A stretch of DNA of 64,000 nt from Botryotinia globosa (taxonomy: Eukaryota; Ascomycota; Leotiomycetes; Helotiales; Sclerotiniaceae), in NCBI GenBank assembly GCA_014898425.1, contig RCSZ01000013.1:1288501-1352500 (forward strand), given 5' to 3'. Below are positions 49,432-59,771 of the stretch, piece by piece. Numbering within the stretch: position 1 is the stretch's first letter; each line of letters opens with the position of its first letter. A program made the position numbers and the translations under genes. Below the pieces are notes generated by a model. The model ran no database searches. It was not told the origin of the DNA and saw nothing but the letters and a program-made list of their open reading frames with translations.

Positions 49432-49920
49432 ATGTATTGTATCTATATTTTCATGACATGACTGGGATGAAAGGAATGGCTGGGTTTTGGAGTTTGCCAC
49501 AAAAAATGATGGCTGATATTTTAGCGATATACGATTGAAATGAAAAGCAACTTTTTCTCGATAATATTCTTTCTTGGAGTGAATACAAGATGATGATATG
49601 TGATCAAAACCACTTCAAGTGACAGTAATACCTACATCTTGACATGTAATCTGTAGAATGACTGCATTCTTAGCTGACCGGGACGATATGACCGATACCT
49701 ATCATTCATCATTCTTTCCATCAGATATTCAAGTCACTAGATATTCACATCTGTACTACATACTGGATATCTATATATTGGTAAATCTTCATGCCTATCA
49801 ACTTCATCTGCTCCAATCAATTATCCAAAAAAAAAAAAATAGAAGATATTACTGTATAGTATAGTACTAGTAGTATAAAAAGAAAAAAAAAGAAATAGAA
49901 TATAGATTATAGTATATTAT
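49432..49920. other. 3' region of mannitol dehydrogenase
   Basis: AT-rich sequence after the stop codon, with A-runs near 49828 and 49884. The frame at 49658-49864 shows no features. Nothing further is seen. Confidence 0.5.
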
Positions 49921-50037
49921 ACAATACAATACAATACAATACAATACAATACAATACAATACAATACAATACAATACAATACAATACAATACAATACAAT
50001 ACAATACAATACAATACAATACAATACAATACAATAC
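49921..50037. repeat. ACAAT pentanucleotide microsatellite
   Basis: About 23 perfect tandem copies of ACAAT, the last ending in a partial unit before CAGT. It lies between the convergent mannitol dehydrogenase and MSS116 genes. Apparent open frames on the minus strand here are translations of the repeat. Confidence 0.97.
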
Positions 50038-50504
50038 AGTTAAAACAATCCGTTTCCATTCTAGTAAAACATAATATAACACAATATAAAATAACATAAT
50101 AGAATCCACCTTATCTATCTAAATATATAACAAGAAATCTGAAATAAAAGACTTTTATAGTATCTACTCCACTATTCAAGGAGGTGAGTTATGTCGGTAA
50201 ATACATGTATTTCTGTAGTTGTGATTCCCAATTCTTTATTTTATCCGCTGAAGACGAAATGAAACGCCTACTACGCCACGCCGCGCCATCCATGCCATTT
50301 TATAGGTATCTAACCTTCTATCCTTGCTTCTATCTATCTATACATCAAAGTTATCCATCAACTAGCCAATGAAAGTCATAGACGCTTCGTGTTTGTGTTT
50401 TGAGTCGTCGTGGTATGGAGATATGTACTTGTGAAACATGACGGGAAACATGTCGTTTACCACATCATTGACCATATAGATATCCACAAATACCATAAAG
50501 GTCA
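50038..50504. other. Intergenic, 3' region of MSS116
   Basis: AT-rich spacer between the ACAAT repeat and the 3' end of MSS116. A short plus frame at 50184-50372 has no recognisable features. Confidence 0.5.
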
Positions 50505-52346
50505 TCAGTTTCTGCCACCTCTACCGCCTGTACCACCTCTTCCTCCACTCCCGGCACTTCTTCCTTCACCACCACCACCACCACCACCACCTTTTCCTCC
50601 TCCATGTGGAACTCTAGGAGGATCTGGAATGGTAGTCAAACCTGGAGTGCCCTTAAGTCCCATCTTTCCCACAACGCCTCTGTAAAGAGTTGGCGTCTCT
50701 GGTGCACCCAATCCCTCCTTTGCATAGACATTGCCTTGACGCACTAACTCCGCATTATCCCACTTCATAAGTTTGAGATGGTTTTTATAGTATCCCAACC
50801 AAGCTTGATATGTCTTTGAATGATTATCCATCTTTGATGCGATTCTTAAAACATCGTTTGCAGAGCTCAAATCTGCGGGTGTTGGTAGAAATTGAATTTC
50901 TTTCAATGTCCATTTTGGAAATGCGCCTTCGGCATCTGTGACGATGAATACACCACGACCTTCTTTGCCTGCTCTGGCTGTACGACCTAGACGATGAATG
51001 TAAGATTCTTTATCGGCTGGAATGCCAACTTGAAAGACGTTAGTGACGCCTGGGAAATCCATTCCACGAGCAACTACATCTGTAGCTACAAGAATACCAT
51101 TTTTGGCTTCACGATAATCGTTTGTTACTTTTGTTCTCTTACTTTGAGATACACGAGAATGTAACGCGGTGATGGGTGGGAGATTTGATAGTTGGGAGAG
51201 AACATCGGCGTAGAAGTCTACAAGGGCAGCGGTAGGCGCAAAGACAATAGCCTTGAAGCTATCCTTACCTTCCAATTTCATTTCTTCGCGAATAGAACCT
51301 ACCATTGCTGGGGCCACATCAGAGAAATTTGGAACGGTAACGAGATGTTGAGGAACACGTGCGTGAGTATTGACCTCTCCCTTAGGAATGGTGGAAATGA
51401 ACTTGTAATCTTTTGAGAGAACTAAGTGAGCGACCTTTTCAACATGAGGAGCAATAGTGGCGGAGAAGAGCATTCCTTGTCTGTTGGTTTTGGCCTTGTC
51501 TGGGAGACATCTGATAATATCTTTAATGGCATTCATAAATCCCATATCGAGTAATCTATCTGCCTCGTCAAGAACGATAGTATCGAGATTGCGGAAAGCA
51601 TCGATAATTCTTTCATCATTAAGATGGTCGTACAATCGACCTGGAGTGGCAATAAGAATATTACAGCCCTTCAAAATATTCTTCTCTTCTGTAGTTTTAT
51701 TGGTACCACCGATGGCAAATCCAACTTTATAATAAGGAAGGCGTTGTAGTAATTGACTCGCTTCCTTTGCTATTTGCTGTGCAAGTTCTCTCGTTGGTGT
51801 CATGACTAACAGAGAAATTCCATCTTGAGGACGTCTTTGTTTGTTAATAAGTGTCTGAATCGCAGGAATGAGAAAGGCAATGGTTTTTCCAGTTCCAGTC
51901 TTAGCCTGTGCCAAACAATCTGCACGTTCTGAAAGTAAAGGACGAAGAGTTGCGGCTTGAACCGGCATCATATGGTCGAATTTTAAGTCTTCAGTAATGG
52001 TCTGGAGAAGAATTGGGTCGAGGAGATTTTCAGCACCGAGATCTGCGAATCGTGGAGTATCGAGAGGGACTGCAGTGGTGAGTGGAGGAGCGGCAACTGC
52101 AGCCATTTCTTCTGCAAAGGACGCAGAAGTAGAAAATGCTGCATTTTGAATAGGTGATACATTTTGAGCATTGCTGCCACCTCTGGCATTTCTGGCATTT
52201 CCTCTGCTACTTGCCAATTGAGAAGAATAACGACCTCTACGAGGTTGCTTTCTAGCTCTAGGATTTGGTGGGGATGACATTGCAATTGAAATCGAGCGTA
52301 GAAGCCCAAGACGATTGTGGTTGATGGTTTTGTAAAGGGAAAGCAT
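50505..52346 (-). CDS. MSS116: Mitochondrial DEAD-box RNA helicase MSS116, 613 aa
   Basis: Single exon. The N-terminus (MLSLYKTINHNRLGLLRS, then an Arg/Ser/Asn-rich stretch) fits a mitochondrial presequence. The helicase core runs from about residue 95 to 460. Its motifs in order are AKTGTGKT (I), PTRELA (Ia), TPGRL (Ib), DEAD (II), SAT (III), ATDVVARGMD (V) and HRLGRTARAG (VI). A C-terminal extension (QAWLGYYKNHLKLMKW) as in Mss116/CYT-19 follows. The end is a Gly/Arg tail encoded by a CCACCACC-type repeat. The protein remodels group I and II introns and other mitochondrial RNAs as an ATP-dependent chaperone. Motif I carries AKTGTGKT rather than AQTGTGKT, usual for this subgroup. Confidence 0.92.
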   Translation of the reverse strand: MLSLYKTINHNRLGLLRSISIAMSSPPNPRARKQPRRGRYSSQLASSRGNARNARGGSNAQNVSPIQNAAFSTSASFAEEMAAVAAPPLTTAVPLDTPRFADLGAENLLDPILLQTITEDLKFDHMMPVQAATLRPLLSERADCLAQAKTGTGKTIAFLIPAIQTLINKQRRPQDGISLLVMTPTRELAQQIAKEASQLLQRLPYYKVGFAIGGTNKTTEEKNILKGCNILIATPGRLYDHLNDERIIDAFRNLDTIVLDEADRLLDMGFMNAIKDIIRCLPDKAKTNRQGMLFSATIAPHVEKVAHLVLSKDYKFISTIPKGEVNTHARVPQHLVTVPNFSDVAPAMVGSIREEMKLEGKDSFKAIVFAPTAALVDFYADVLSQLSNLPPITALHSRVSQSKRTKVTNDYREAKNGILVATDVVARGMDFPGVTNVFQVGIPADKESYIHRLGRTARAGKEGRGVFIVTDAEGAFPKWTLKEIQFLPTPADLSSANDVLRIASKMDNHSKTYQAWLGYYKNHLKLMKWDNAELVRQGNVYAKEGLGAPETPTLYRGVVGKMGLKGTPGLTTIPDPPRVPHGGGKGGGGGGGGEGRSAGSGGRGGTGGRGGRN

Positions 52347-52784
52347 TGAGAGAGCCTGAACTTTTTGAGTTGGAGGTTGTCACAATTTCTTTATTAAAAA
52401 AATTCCTAATTAGTGAAGAAGGCTAACATCAGCCGTACTTCAGCCTTGTTCCTCACATTTGATCTCAGCCAATGAATTTCATACTTTACAAAGAGTCTAT
52501 TAATCCCTTGACTTAGGATTTATTTTGAGTATTTTTTTGAATACCGGTAGTATTATTTTTAGGAACTATGAGTGTTAATCAAAGAATTTTACCTACATGA
52601 ATGAATACTAAGATTAGACATTTTTAATATCCTCAGGTTTATCCTTTCTAGAGATGCATTTTGATACAGGGTCTTACCAAAACGCCTGGTATCTACCACC
52701 CTTCCCATACTCCATGGAAATTAATACCGGCCCAGTATACTCCCGCTCCCCATCTTGAACGCCAAATATTAGTGTAGATCTTGA
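52347..52784. other. Promoter of MSS116 and 3' end of MED22
   Basis: About 440 bp, AT-rich, with no coding sequence recognised. It contains the MSS116 5' leader and the MED22 3' region. Confidence 0.5.
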
Positions 52785-54911
52785 TTATGCCTTATTTTTC
52801 TCTTGCTCATGCTTCTTCTCCAACTGCTTCTCAATCAATTCCGCGACCTTCTTTGAATCAGTCTCCATTTCTCCATCACCTTCCCCTTCGCCGATTCCTC
52901 TCAATGACCCAAAAATCCAACACTCCTTCAATTCTCTTGTCAACTTCAAGAGGTCTTCCGCTGCGCTTGTCTGCTCATAAAATTGTCAGTGATACTCACA
53001 AAGCTTGTCCTCGGATACCACAGAAACTAGGTGAATGAAATATGAATAAACGTACCAAGGCATTGCTCTCAACCTCCATTCTCAATCCCTCTGCAGCTGC
53101 GGTCTCCTTCGTAAATGCATCTTCAGTAGGTAATGCAGCAAGCTTAACCAGATTCTGAAATCGGATAAGGAGAGCAGCGATAGCACGTTCCTGGCGGTCT
53201 ATGAGTTCGTCAGCTTTGGATCTGCGTAGTTCGGCTATGTTATCAGCTGAGCCATCATTGTGGACAGTTTCGTGTTTGTGGACTGGATCATTTCGACACG
53301 GTCTTTCATCTTCGGCAACTTGCTCGGTGGCTGGTGTGACTTCATTGTTGGCGATTTGTCCCGTGATTGATGCGGCTTCCTTAATGGCAACTGGATCGGC
53401 GATCGCTGTGACTTCGTTGGGCAAGTTGGGGCGTGAATCGTCTTGATGTAATATGCTATTATCAAGAACTAGTTCTTGTAATTCTGCGAATTCGCTTGCT
53501 ATGACTTCGTTGGGCAAGTTGGGGCGTGAATCGTCTTGGTGCAATATGCTATTGTCAAGGACTAGTTCTTGTAATTCTGCGAACTCGCTTGCTGTGAATC
53601 CGTTGAGCAAGTTTGAATTTGGATCATCTTGGTGTAACATGCCATTGTCAAAGACTGATTCGGGTAATTCTGGGAAGTCTGGGAATTCGTTTGCTGCGAA
53701 TGCGTTGGACGAGGGAAACCTTGATTCATCCCCATCGTCTAGAAGATCTCCCATGGACACATCAGTTTGAACCACTTGTGCATAAGGATCATTTTGACGC
53801 AACATTTCGTCACTGGAAATTGGTTGTGTGGTTGCTGTGACTTCGTTGAGCAAGCCTGGTATGGATACGTCTTCAAAATTTAAGGATACTTCCATGTGTA
53901 AACCAGTTTGGGTCATTTGTGCAGAAGAGAACTCTTGGCGCACCATGCCGTCGTCGAAAACTAGTTCATTGGCTGTTATGACCTCCCTGGGCAAACAAAG
54001 ACTTGCATTTTCTTGGTGCGACTCGTCATTATTGAAGACTGGTTCCCCAGATCCTAGTACCTCGTTTGCTGCATCTTCATTAAGCAAGCTGGAGTTTGTG
54101 ATATTTTCGCTAGCAAACTCAATGGGAGATTGTAGACGCATCCTAACTTCGCTGTAGGGTAAAGCGCTTGACGCATTTTCGCTAGTAGACCCAACAGGCT
54201 GTAGAGGTATATTAAGCCCGTAAGTTAGAGCGCCAATGGGTTGAGAAGGCACAACTCCGAGTTGATGGCCACTAGAAGAAGGCATGGCAACCTCTGGACC
54301 AGGTATCCCTGACATAGGCTCAGTCGCTACGGCGTTGGTAGATTGAATCATAGATGAGCCGGAGACCGTTGGCCAATTGGTCATGTCAGTATTATCGAAG
54401 AGCATGCTGGAAATTGGCCCGTAGCCAGCAGAATTCGATGTATCGGTGACGCTGTATTCATGAATTCTAGTGAGATGACTTGAATGATGACTAGACGGCG
54501 CTCCAGATATTTGCTCACTGCCATGAGGAAGTAGGAAGTTGGCGGCATTAGCCTCATTGGTTTGCATAGAATCACCGGAGATCGCTCTAGCCAAAACTCC
54601 AGGGTGAGAAGGGGCCGAGGAATCGATTGCATTGTCTTCATTGATTCTGGTGAAATCACTAGTCGCAATTGAATTACCGGAATCCGTTCCTATAATGTCA
54701 CCGCGAGAAGAATCCCAAAGATCGCGATCACCAGCCATGTTGAATTTGAGTTGCCTTTGCTGTGTTATCGATTTCGTTCTGGTCACTGTCGAGATCGTGA
54801 TTGTACCGATTGATTAAGTCGATGATTGATCGTGTTTAAATCATGAGAGGTGTAAATGAATAGAAACAACTTACCAATTAAAGCAGCCGTAGTCTGCTGC
54901 GTACCTTCCAT
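52785..54911 (-). CDS. MED22: Mediator subunit 22 with very large in-frame insert (650 aa long form; 121 aa short form)
   Basis: Exons 54911-54875 (MEGTQQTTAALI), 54785-53056 and 52970-52785 give 651 codons including the stop. The true Med22 core is split: the first 12 residues, then DRQERAIAALLIRFQNLVKL to the end (AEDLLKLTRELKECWIFGSL, then an acidic tail). Between them sits a 530-residue acidic Ser/Asn/Asp/Glu-rich segment, including a perfect-frame tandem duplication (53411-53596). A second splice is available: the same donor (GTAAGT at 54874) to a CTCATAG acceptor ending at 53199. It also keeps frame and yields a normal-sized Med22 of 121 aa. Med22 is a head-module subunit of Mediator, needed for RNA polymerase II transcription. 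Which form is made cannot be told from DNA. Confidence 0.78.
53411..53596. repeat. 93-bp in-frame tandem duplication inside the MED22 insert
   Basis: Two near-identical 93-bp copies (53411-53503 and 53504-53596) encode a 31-residue unit with AELQELVLDNSILHQDD. A more diverged third copy follows at about 53597-53690. The unit length is a multiple of three, so copy-number changes keep the reading frame. Confidence 0.9.
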
Positions 54912-55250
54912 CTTGGATAAAAATATATAAGTACGGTTTGCAATTATGCGATGCGATGCAATGTGGGAGTGAAGTGAAGTCTAAAACGAAAGAGTGAATG
55001 TGACGGGAAGTTAAGAAAGGAAAGGAAAGCTTGAAGCTCTCTTATGCAAGGTGCCCCTCTTTTAGTGCGCCCCACTTAAGATTCACCGTTCGTTCCAACT
55101 TCCCCCCTTGCCAATCTATTTGATTCGCGCCCCGCAGTCATCATTGTTGTACTTGTTGTCGTGTCAAAGGTTCTTGGATTATTAAATACATTTAATCAAA
55201 CACATCCATCCTTCTCTTCAATTAAGTTCTACAGTTTCACGTCCTTCAGC
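54912..55250. promoter_or_regulatory. Bidirectional promoter, MED22 / twinfilin
   Basis: This 339-bp spacer between two divergent start codons must contain both promoters. It includes a short GATGC repeat near 54948-54962. No factor site can be named with confidence. Confidence 0.5.
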
Positions 55251-56349
55251 ATGCAGTCTGGAATAACAGGTAGAGCAGCATCTCAATATTGTTCTGAGTA
55301 GAGCTAACCACTTGTATTCTCACAGCTTCCCAAGAACTTCACACGGCGTTCAAGACGTTCGTATCTACGGAATCACAAAGAGGTCTTCTCTGTACCATCA
55401 CTGGGGAAAGACTCACCCCTTCCGCTATCCTCGAACCATCCACATCATCCTTCGACAATGATCTCGACCTCCTAGCACCTCATCTCCAAGAAAAAGCTGC
55501 TTTATACATAATACTTCGTCGCTATCCCTCCAATGATCCCGCCCCTTTCGTTGCCATAACCTACGTTCCCGACTCTGCGCCTGTGCGTCAGAAGATGCTG
55601 TTCGCTTCTACACGTCTTACCTTGGTTCGAGAATTGGGAATCGAGCGATTCAGAGAAACAATATTCGCGACTATGAAGGAAGAGTTGACAAAGGAAGGGT
55701 TCGCTAAACATGACAAGCACGTTAAATTGGCCGCGCCATTAACAGAGGAAGAACAAAGTCTGGGCGAGGTAAAGAGGAAGGAGGCAGAAGAGGGCAGAGG
55801 TATGAATGAGAGGAAGAGTCATGTAAGTAGCGGCATTAGTATGCCAGCTACACCAGATGCATTAGAAGCCTTAAAGGGGCTCAATGAGGACGGCGCACAT
55901 AATTTGGTTCAAATTGTAAGTTTCATTGTGCCTTGGATTGATATTTAATGGCTAATAAGCCCCAGAAAATGAACATTGCGCAAGAGACCATGGAACTTGC
56001 TTCAAAGACACAAACATCTATCTCAGAGCTCAGCAGCACTATATCTGCCACCGAGCCTCGATTCTCTTTCTATCGCTATACTCACGACCATAACGGCTCA
56101 ACTTCCTCTCCAATACTGTTCATTTATACTTGCCCTTCAGGTTCCAAGATAAAAGAACGAATGATCTATGCATCATCGTCTCGATCCGCTCAACAACTAG
56201 CTGAGTCAGAGGCAGGACTCACCATTGAGAAAAGACTCGAGGCTGGATCTCCCGAGGATATCTCTCAAGAGAGTATCGATTCGGATTTACATCCTAAGGC
56301 AGAAATGAAGAAGTCGTTCGCCAGACCCAAGAGACCTGGAAGAGCATAG
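55251..56349 (+). CDS. TWF1: Twinfilin, actin-monomer-binding protein, 330 aa
   Basis: Exons 55251-55269, 55326-55915 and 55966-56349 give 331 codons including the stop, close to yeast twinfilin (332 aa). Two ADF-H domains are seen. The first begins at ASQELHTAFKTF and runs through YIILRRYPS and MLFASTRLTLVRELG. The second begins after intron 2 (MELASKTQTSISELSSTIS) and includes FSFYRYTHDHNG, ILFIYTCPSGSKIKERMIYASS. The last residues (MKKSFARPKRPGR) are the basic tail that in relatives binds capping protein and phosphoinositides. It sequesters ADP-actin and speeds depolymerisation at filament ends at cortical actin patches. The start is a 19-nt first exon. Confidence 0.92.
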
Positions 56350-56591
56350 ATATTTAGGATAAATCTCGACTCCTGACACATTATTAAGCGGAAGAAAAAT
56401 ATGAATTTGGTTAAAGATTTTATGGGTGCTCCCTCTGTTCTATACGAGACGATATTTATGCGAAATGATCATTCTTAGACTACCATATCATACAACGGCA
56501 TTATATTTCCGCACATTCTATCCGAACGTCTCGTGAATTCTGGACATGCAATCAAAAAGTCCAGTTATCCCTTCAATCAAAGCATACCCAT

Positions 56592-57942
56592 TCACTCTTC
56601 ATACTTCCCCCCAAACAATGGCATATCGCTATGCTCCAACTTTTCCTTCAAAAATTCATAAACTGTAAATGTGACAGCCTGGCCCGGCGCAACTCGCATT
56701 ATCCGCGGTGTAATTCCCTTATAAAACGCATGAAATCCTTCCTGTCTGAACATATCTCCGGCAATAGTTTTTATCCTACTGAGTGCCGTTTCTCCAGGTA
56801 CTCCAGGAGTTTTCTGTAAACGTGTCTTGATGGTATCGATAGGTGCGTTGGATAGAGGACCCATAGCTCCAGATACCAGACCTATTAATGTAGTTTGGTA
56901 GGAGGGAATGGGAGAGTCGGAGTATTGGGGTTGCCATTTCTGGAGCAGTTCTTTGAACTCGGTATAGGCGGTGAAGTTTACAGCTTGATTTGAACCTGGG
57001 AGAGGGTTAGTATGAGAACTGAATTGCAGACCACTAAAACTGTGCTTCGTCTGGGGAACATGGTGGGGAAATGCGGGGATAGTGAAATATGAAATAATTG
57101 TTAACGAGGGAGAAAACATACCTTGCCGTAAAGCGGTTAAAGATATTCCACGATATAAAGCACCGAATCCTTCTTCTTTTACAACAGTATATAATGCATG
57201 TGCGGCATTACGATATTTTGGTATATCGAGAGGATCAGCCATACTGTGGTGTTGGGCTTGAAGACGAATCTTTATTACTTCCATGGGTGTTACAACGGCG
57301 ACGGCTTCGGTCACACCTGCTGCTAGACCAGCTATAGAAGGAGGTATATTAGCATTCTGTCAATCTTTTCTGTGAAGCACCTGTATGTCTCTCTGGACGT
57401 TCTTTCATATACCCAGAAATCATAGGAAAGGTAGACATACCTAAAAATGTAGCCCTTCCGCTAACAACTCCGGTCTCCTGATCCGCTAGCCACTTCTTGT
57501 ACGCCTCGAAACTTGTAAATCTTATAGCCATCTTCGGTACAATACCAGTTATAACGGCACCGAGTCCTTTGTAGAGACCGAGGGGAGTTTCGCGCTTCAT
57601 GATCTCGGCACCTGTGGTGATAAATCCTCGTTTGGGAGCACCAGGGGCGCGTGCCCGGCGAGAAAGTTGCATACGAACTTTTATTGTGTCTATTGGACGA
57701 GAATTGGTTAGATTTCGAGGAGTAGTTGGGAAGAGTGTGGAATGAATGAGTAATTGGAGAGAAGCGCACCTAAAGGATGGCATACAAGGGCCTCCATCAT
57801 TCCTGCGGCTCCACCAGCTGTATGCTGTTAGACGATATTCAATTGAAGTTTATGTTCGTGGAGCTAGTGACTCACCAATAAGATTTGTGGCCGCTGAGGC
57901 TGGTTTCTTGCCATCTGTGCCTTTGACACTTTTCGCTGACAT
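56592..57942 (-). CDS. SFC1: Mitochondrial succinate/fumarate carrier, 325 aa
   Basis: Exons 57942-57876, 57817-57770, 57689-57441, 57331-57122 and 56995-56592 give 326 codons including the stop. Three carrier repeats are present, with the P-x-[DE]-x-x-[KR] signatures HPLDTIKVRMQ, TPMEVIKIRLQ and APIDTIKTRLQ; the first signature spans intron 2. Six membrane helices are expected. Between repeats, PLGLYKGLGAVITGIVPKMA and GFGALYRGISLTALRQG are typical of the Sfc1/Acr1/AcuL group. It exchanges cytosolic succinate for mitochondrial fumarate, linking the glyoxylate cycle to gluconeogenesis on C2 compounds and lipids. A citrate-carrier relationship is possible, but the sequence between repeats fits Sfc1 better. 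Confidence 0.9.
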
Positions 57943-59321
57943 GTTGGGTATATGTTACCTCTTCGCAGAGGATTTGTGTGGGATTTGTGTAACGGTACAA
58001 GTTTGATCAAATGTAAAGCTCTGATTGAGGCCAATGTATCTCAATATTGTAGGTATATTGGTAGGTATATCGATATAGCAACTCTGCGTAATGGATGATC
58101 TATCTCTCTAACATGTGAAGGTGCACTTCTATATTGAAGTTTGCGAATTCAAGAGAAATTTAGAAGTAATAAGATAAAAATGAGTCAAAAAGCAGCTTGC
58201 TTTTACTTCATGGAAACAAGAGAATAATAAAAGTAGATAAAGTCTCAATGCTAGTCGCTCAAGTGTATATATGAGTCTACATCGTTTCCGTTTGCGTTCG
58301 TCCAGCTGGGCCGAGCTATCTTGTCCCGCGGCCCATCTCTTCCCTCAAGCCAAGTCCTGTTGTATCTTCACAGCCTTGCATGAATAGGGAAAGGGAATGG
58401 GCTTCCAATTGAAAGTTGTGGAGCCCCGGACTCGGATGGTAGCTAAGAAATGCTAAGCTTGTGCTTGGTCTTGGACGTGCCGGATGGTAGCTCGGTTCAA
58501 CGGATATAGATTTTAGGGGATGTGCAGCCAGGGACGCCCGAAGCAGCAGAGCGTTGAGCTTGATTTTAGTATGGAAGGGTAAATGCCGAATCTTGATATA
58601 AAAACTAGATACAAACTTGCAAACTTACTATCGTTGGACTTACCTTTGGGGCGATTTGGAGTGGTTGAGAGATTGATTTCATTATTCAACATGCCAAATG
58701 CAATTGAGACAAAGGATGAATGCGGTTGTGTTTCTTCTTTGTCGCAAATGCTCTGTTCCTCCCTCTTGGCTTCAAATTCCAAGCATTGTTTTCGAGCATC
58801 TGACGTCTTACTTTCCATTGACATGTTGTAGTACCGAGCTTCCTTCAAGACAGGATAATAATTTATTTTGAGATAATGGGTCAAGTTACTCAGCTAAGCA
58901 TGTGATAACGCGGGGGTCGGTCAATACCGGAGGCGGAAGATGAAGGAGCTTTTCAATCGAACCGAGGTTTATTATATCAGCATCACGTGATGTTGAAATC
59001 CAACATTCAAGTCGGATAAGATGGTTGTGGGTCGGAAGAGATGCTTCGATGCGATGAGACGAAAGTATAAAGCTTGTGGATGAACAACGGGATGGTGTAT
59101 GAGTTCTTGACTCGTTTCCGTTGATTTGAGAGGTTTCTCTATCCACTGGCCAGGAGATCATGCTGCTGGACCACCAAAGTTTTCTCCCAACATGGACACG
59201 ACAATAAATCGTCAACACTCCATGGTGGCTGACATATATTTGGGACTATCGCATGAAGCTTGATCGAAAGACTCACAAAATCAGTCTGCCATTGATGTTT
59301 TATATCCAGAAGTTTATATCT
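57943..59321. other. Intergenic, no supported gene
   Basis: About 1.4 kb between SFC1 and the Cys-rich candidate. Minus-strand frames at 58513-58884 and 58886-59218 have no recognisable features. The left end holds the SFC1 promoter. Confidence 0.45.
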
Positions 59322-59597
59322 TCATCTACGATACAAGGGTGACCTAAGATGATTGTTGCAAATAGGCACATAGACCATATTGAAATAGGAAGGTGGCAGG
59401 AAGCTTAAGTTTAATTGCTCCTTTAAACAAATAGGTTGCCCTTTGAAATCTCCACATCGTGGAGCACAACAGCTTTCAGCGAACCACAAGTTTGCCAGTA
59501 GGATTTGGTACGCACCAATCGTACATACGAGTGGACATGCATGCGCAATTGCATGTACAACTGAGGCTAATGTCAGCACGACAATCCTCCGTCCCAT
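59322..59597 (-). CDS. Possible small cysteine-rich secreted protein, 91 aa
   Basis: A single ATG-started frame. The first 20 residues form a signal-peptide-like leader (RIVVLTLASVVHAIAHA). The mature part has seven cysteines spaced C-x3-C-x17-CC-x3-C-x8-C, with the last near the end (PICNNH). Small size, leader and cysteines are the features of secreted fungal effectors or antimicrobial-type proteins. An odd cysteine number, no known family and an isolated frame weaken the case, and an intron could change the C-terminus. Confidence 0.35.
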   Translation of the reverse strand: MGRRIVVLTLASVVHAIAHACPLVCTIGAYQILLANLWFAESCCAPRCGDFKGQPICLKEQLNLSFLPPSYFNMVYVPICNNHLRSPLYRR

Positions 59598-59771
59598 CCT
59601 CTGTTTGTATTGTATTTTAACTTTTTTGGTTCTTGTTGTTGGCTTTTCTGTTGAACCCTCAGATTTGATTTTGTGTCGAAGAAATAGAGTACGGCATTGG
59701 CTGTCTATATTCTGAACATTTGTCTCTTTTTTTGGTTTCCCTGCTCAGTGCACAGTGTGATTCGCGACAAG

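Noticed and set aside
49867..50109. Minus-strand frame made of repeated Tyr-Cys-Ile-Val-Leu
   Set aside because: It is a translation of the ACAAT microsatellite.
53201..54157. Plus-strand frames rich in Ser and Leu opposite MED22
   Set aside because: Antisense of the repeat-bearing MED22 insert; they share its repeat period and have no independent features.
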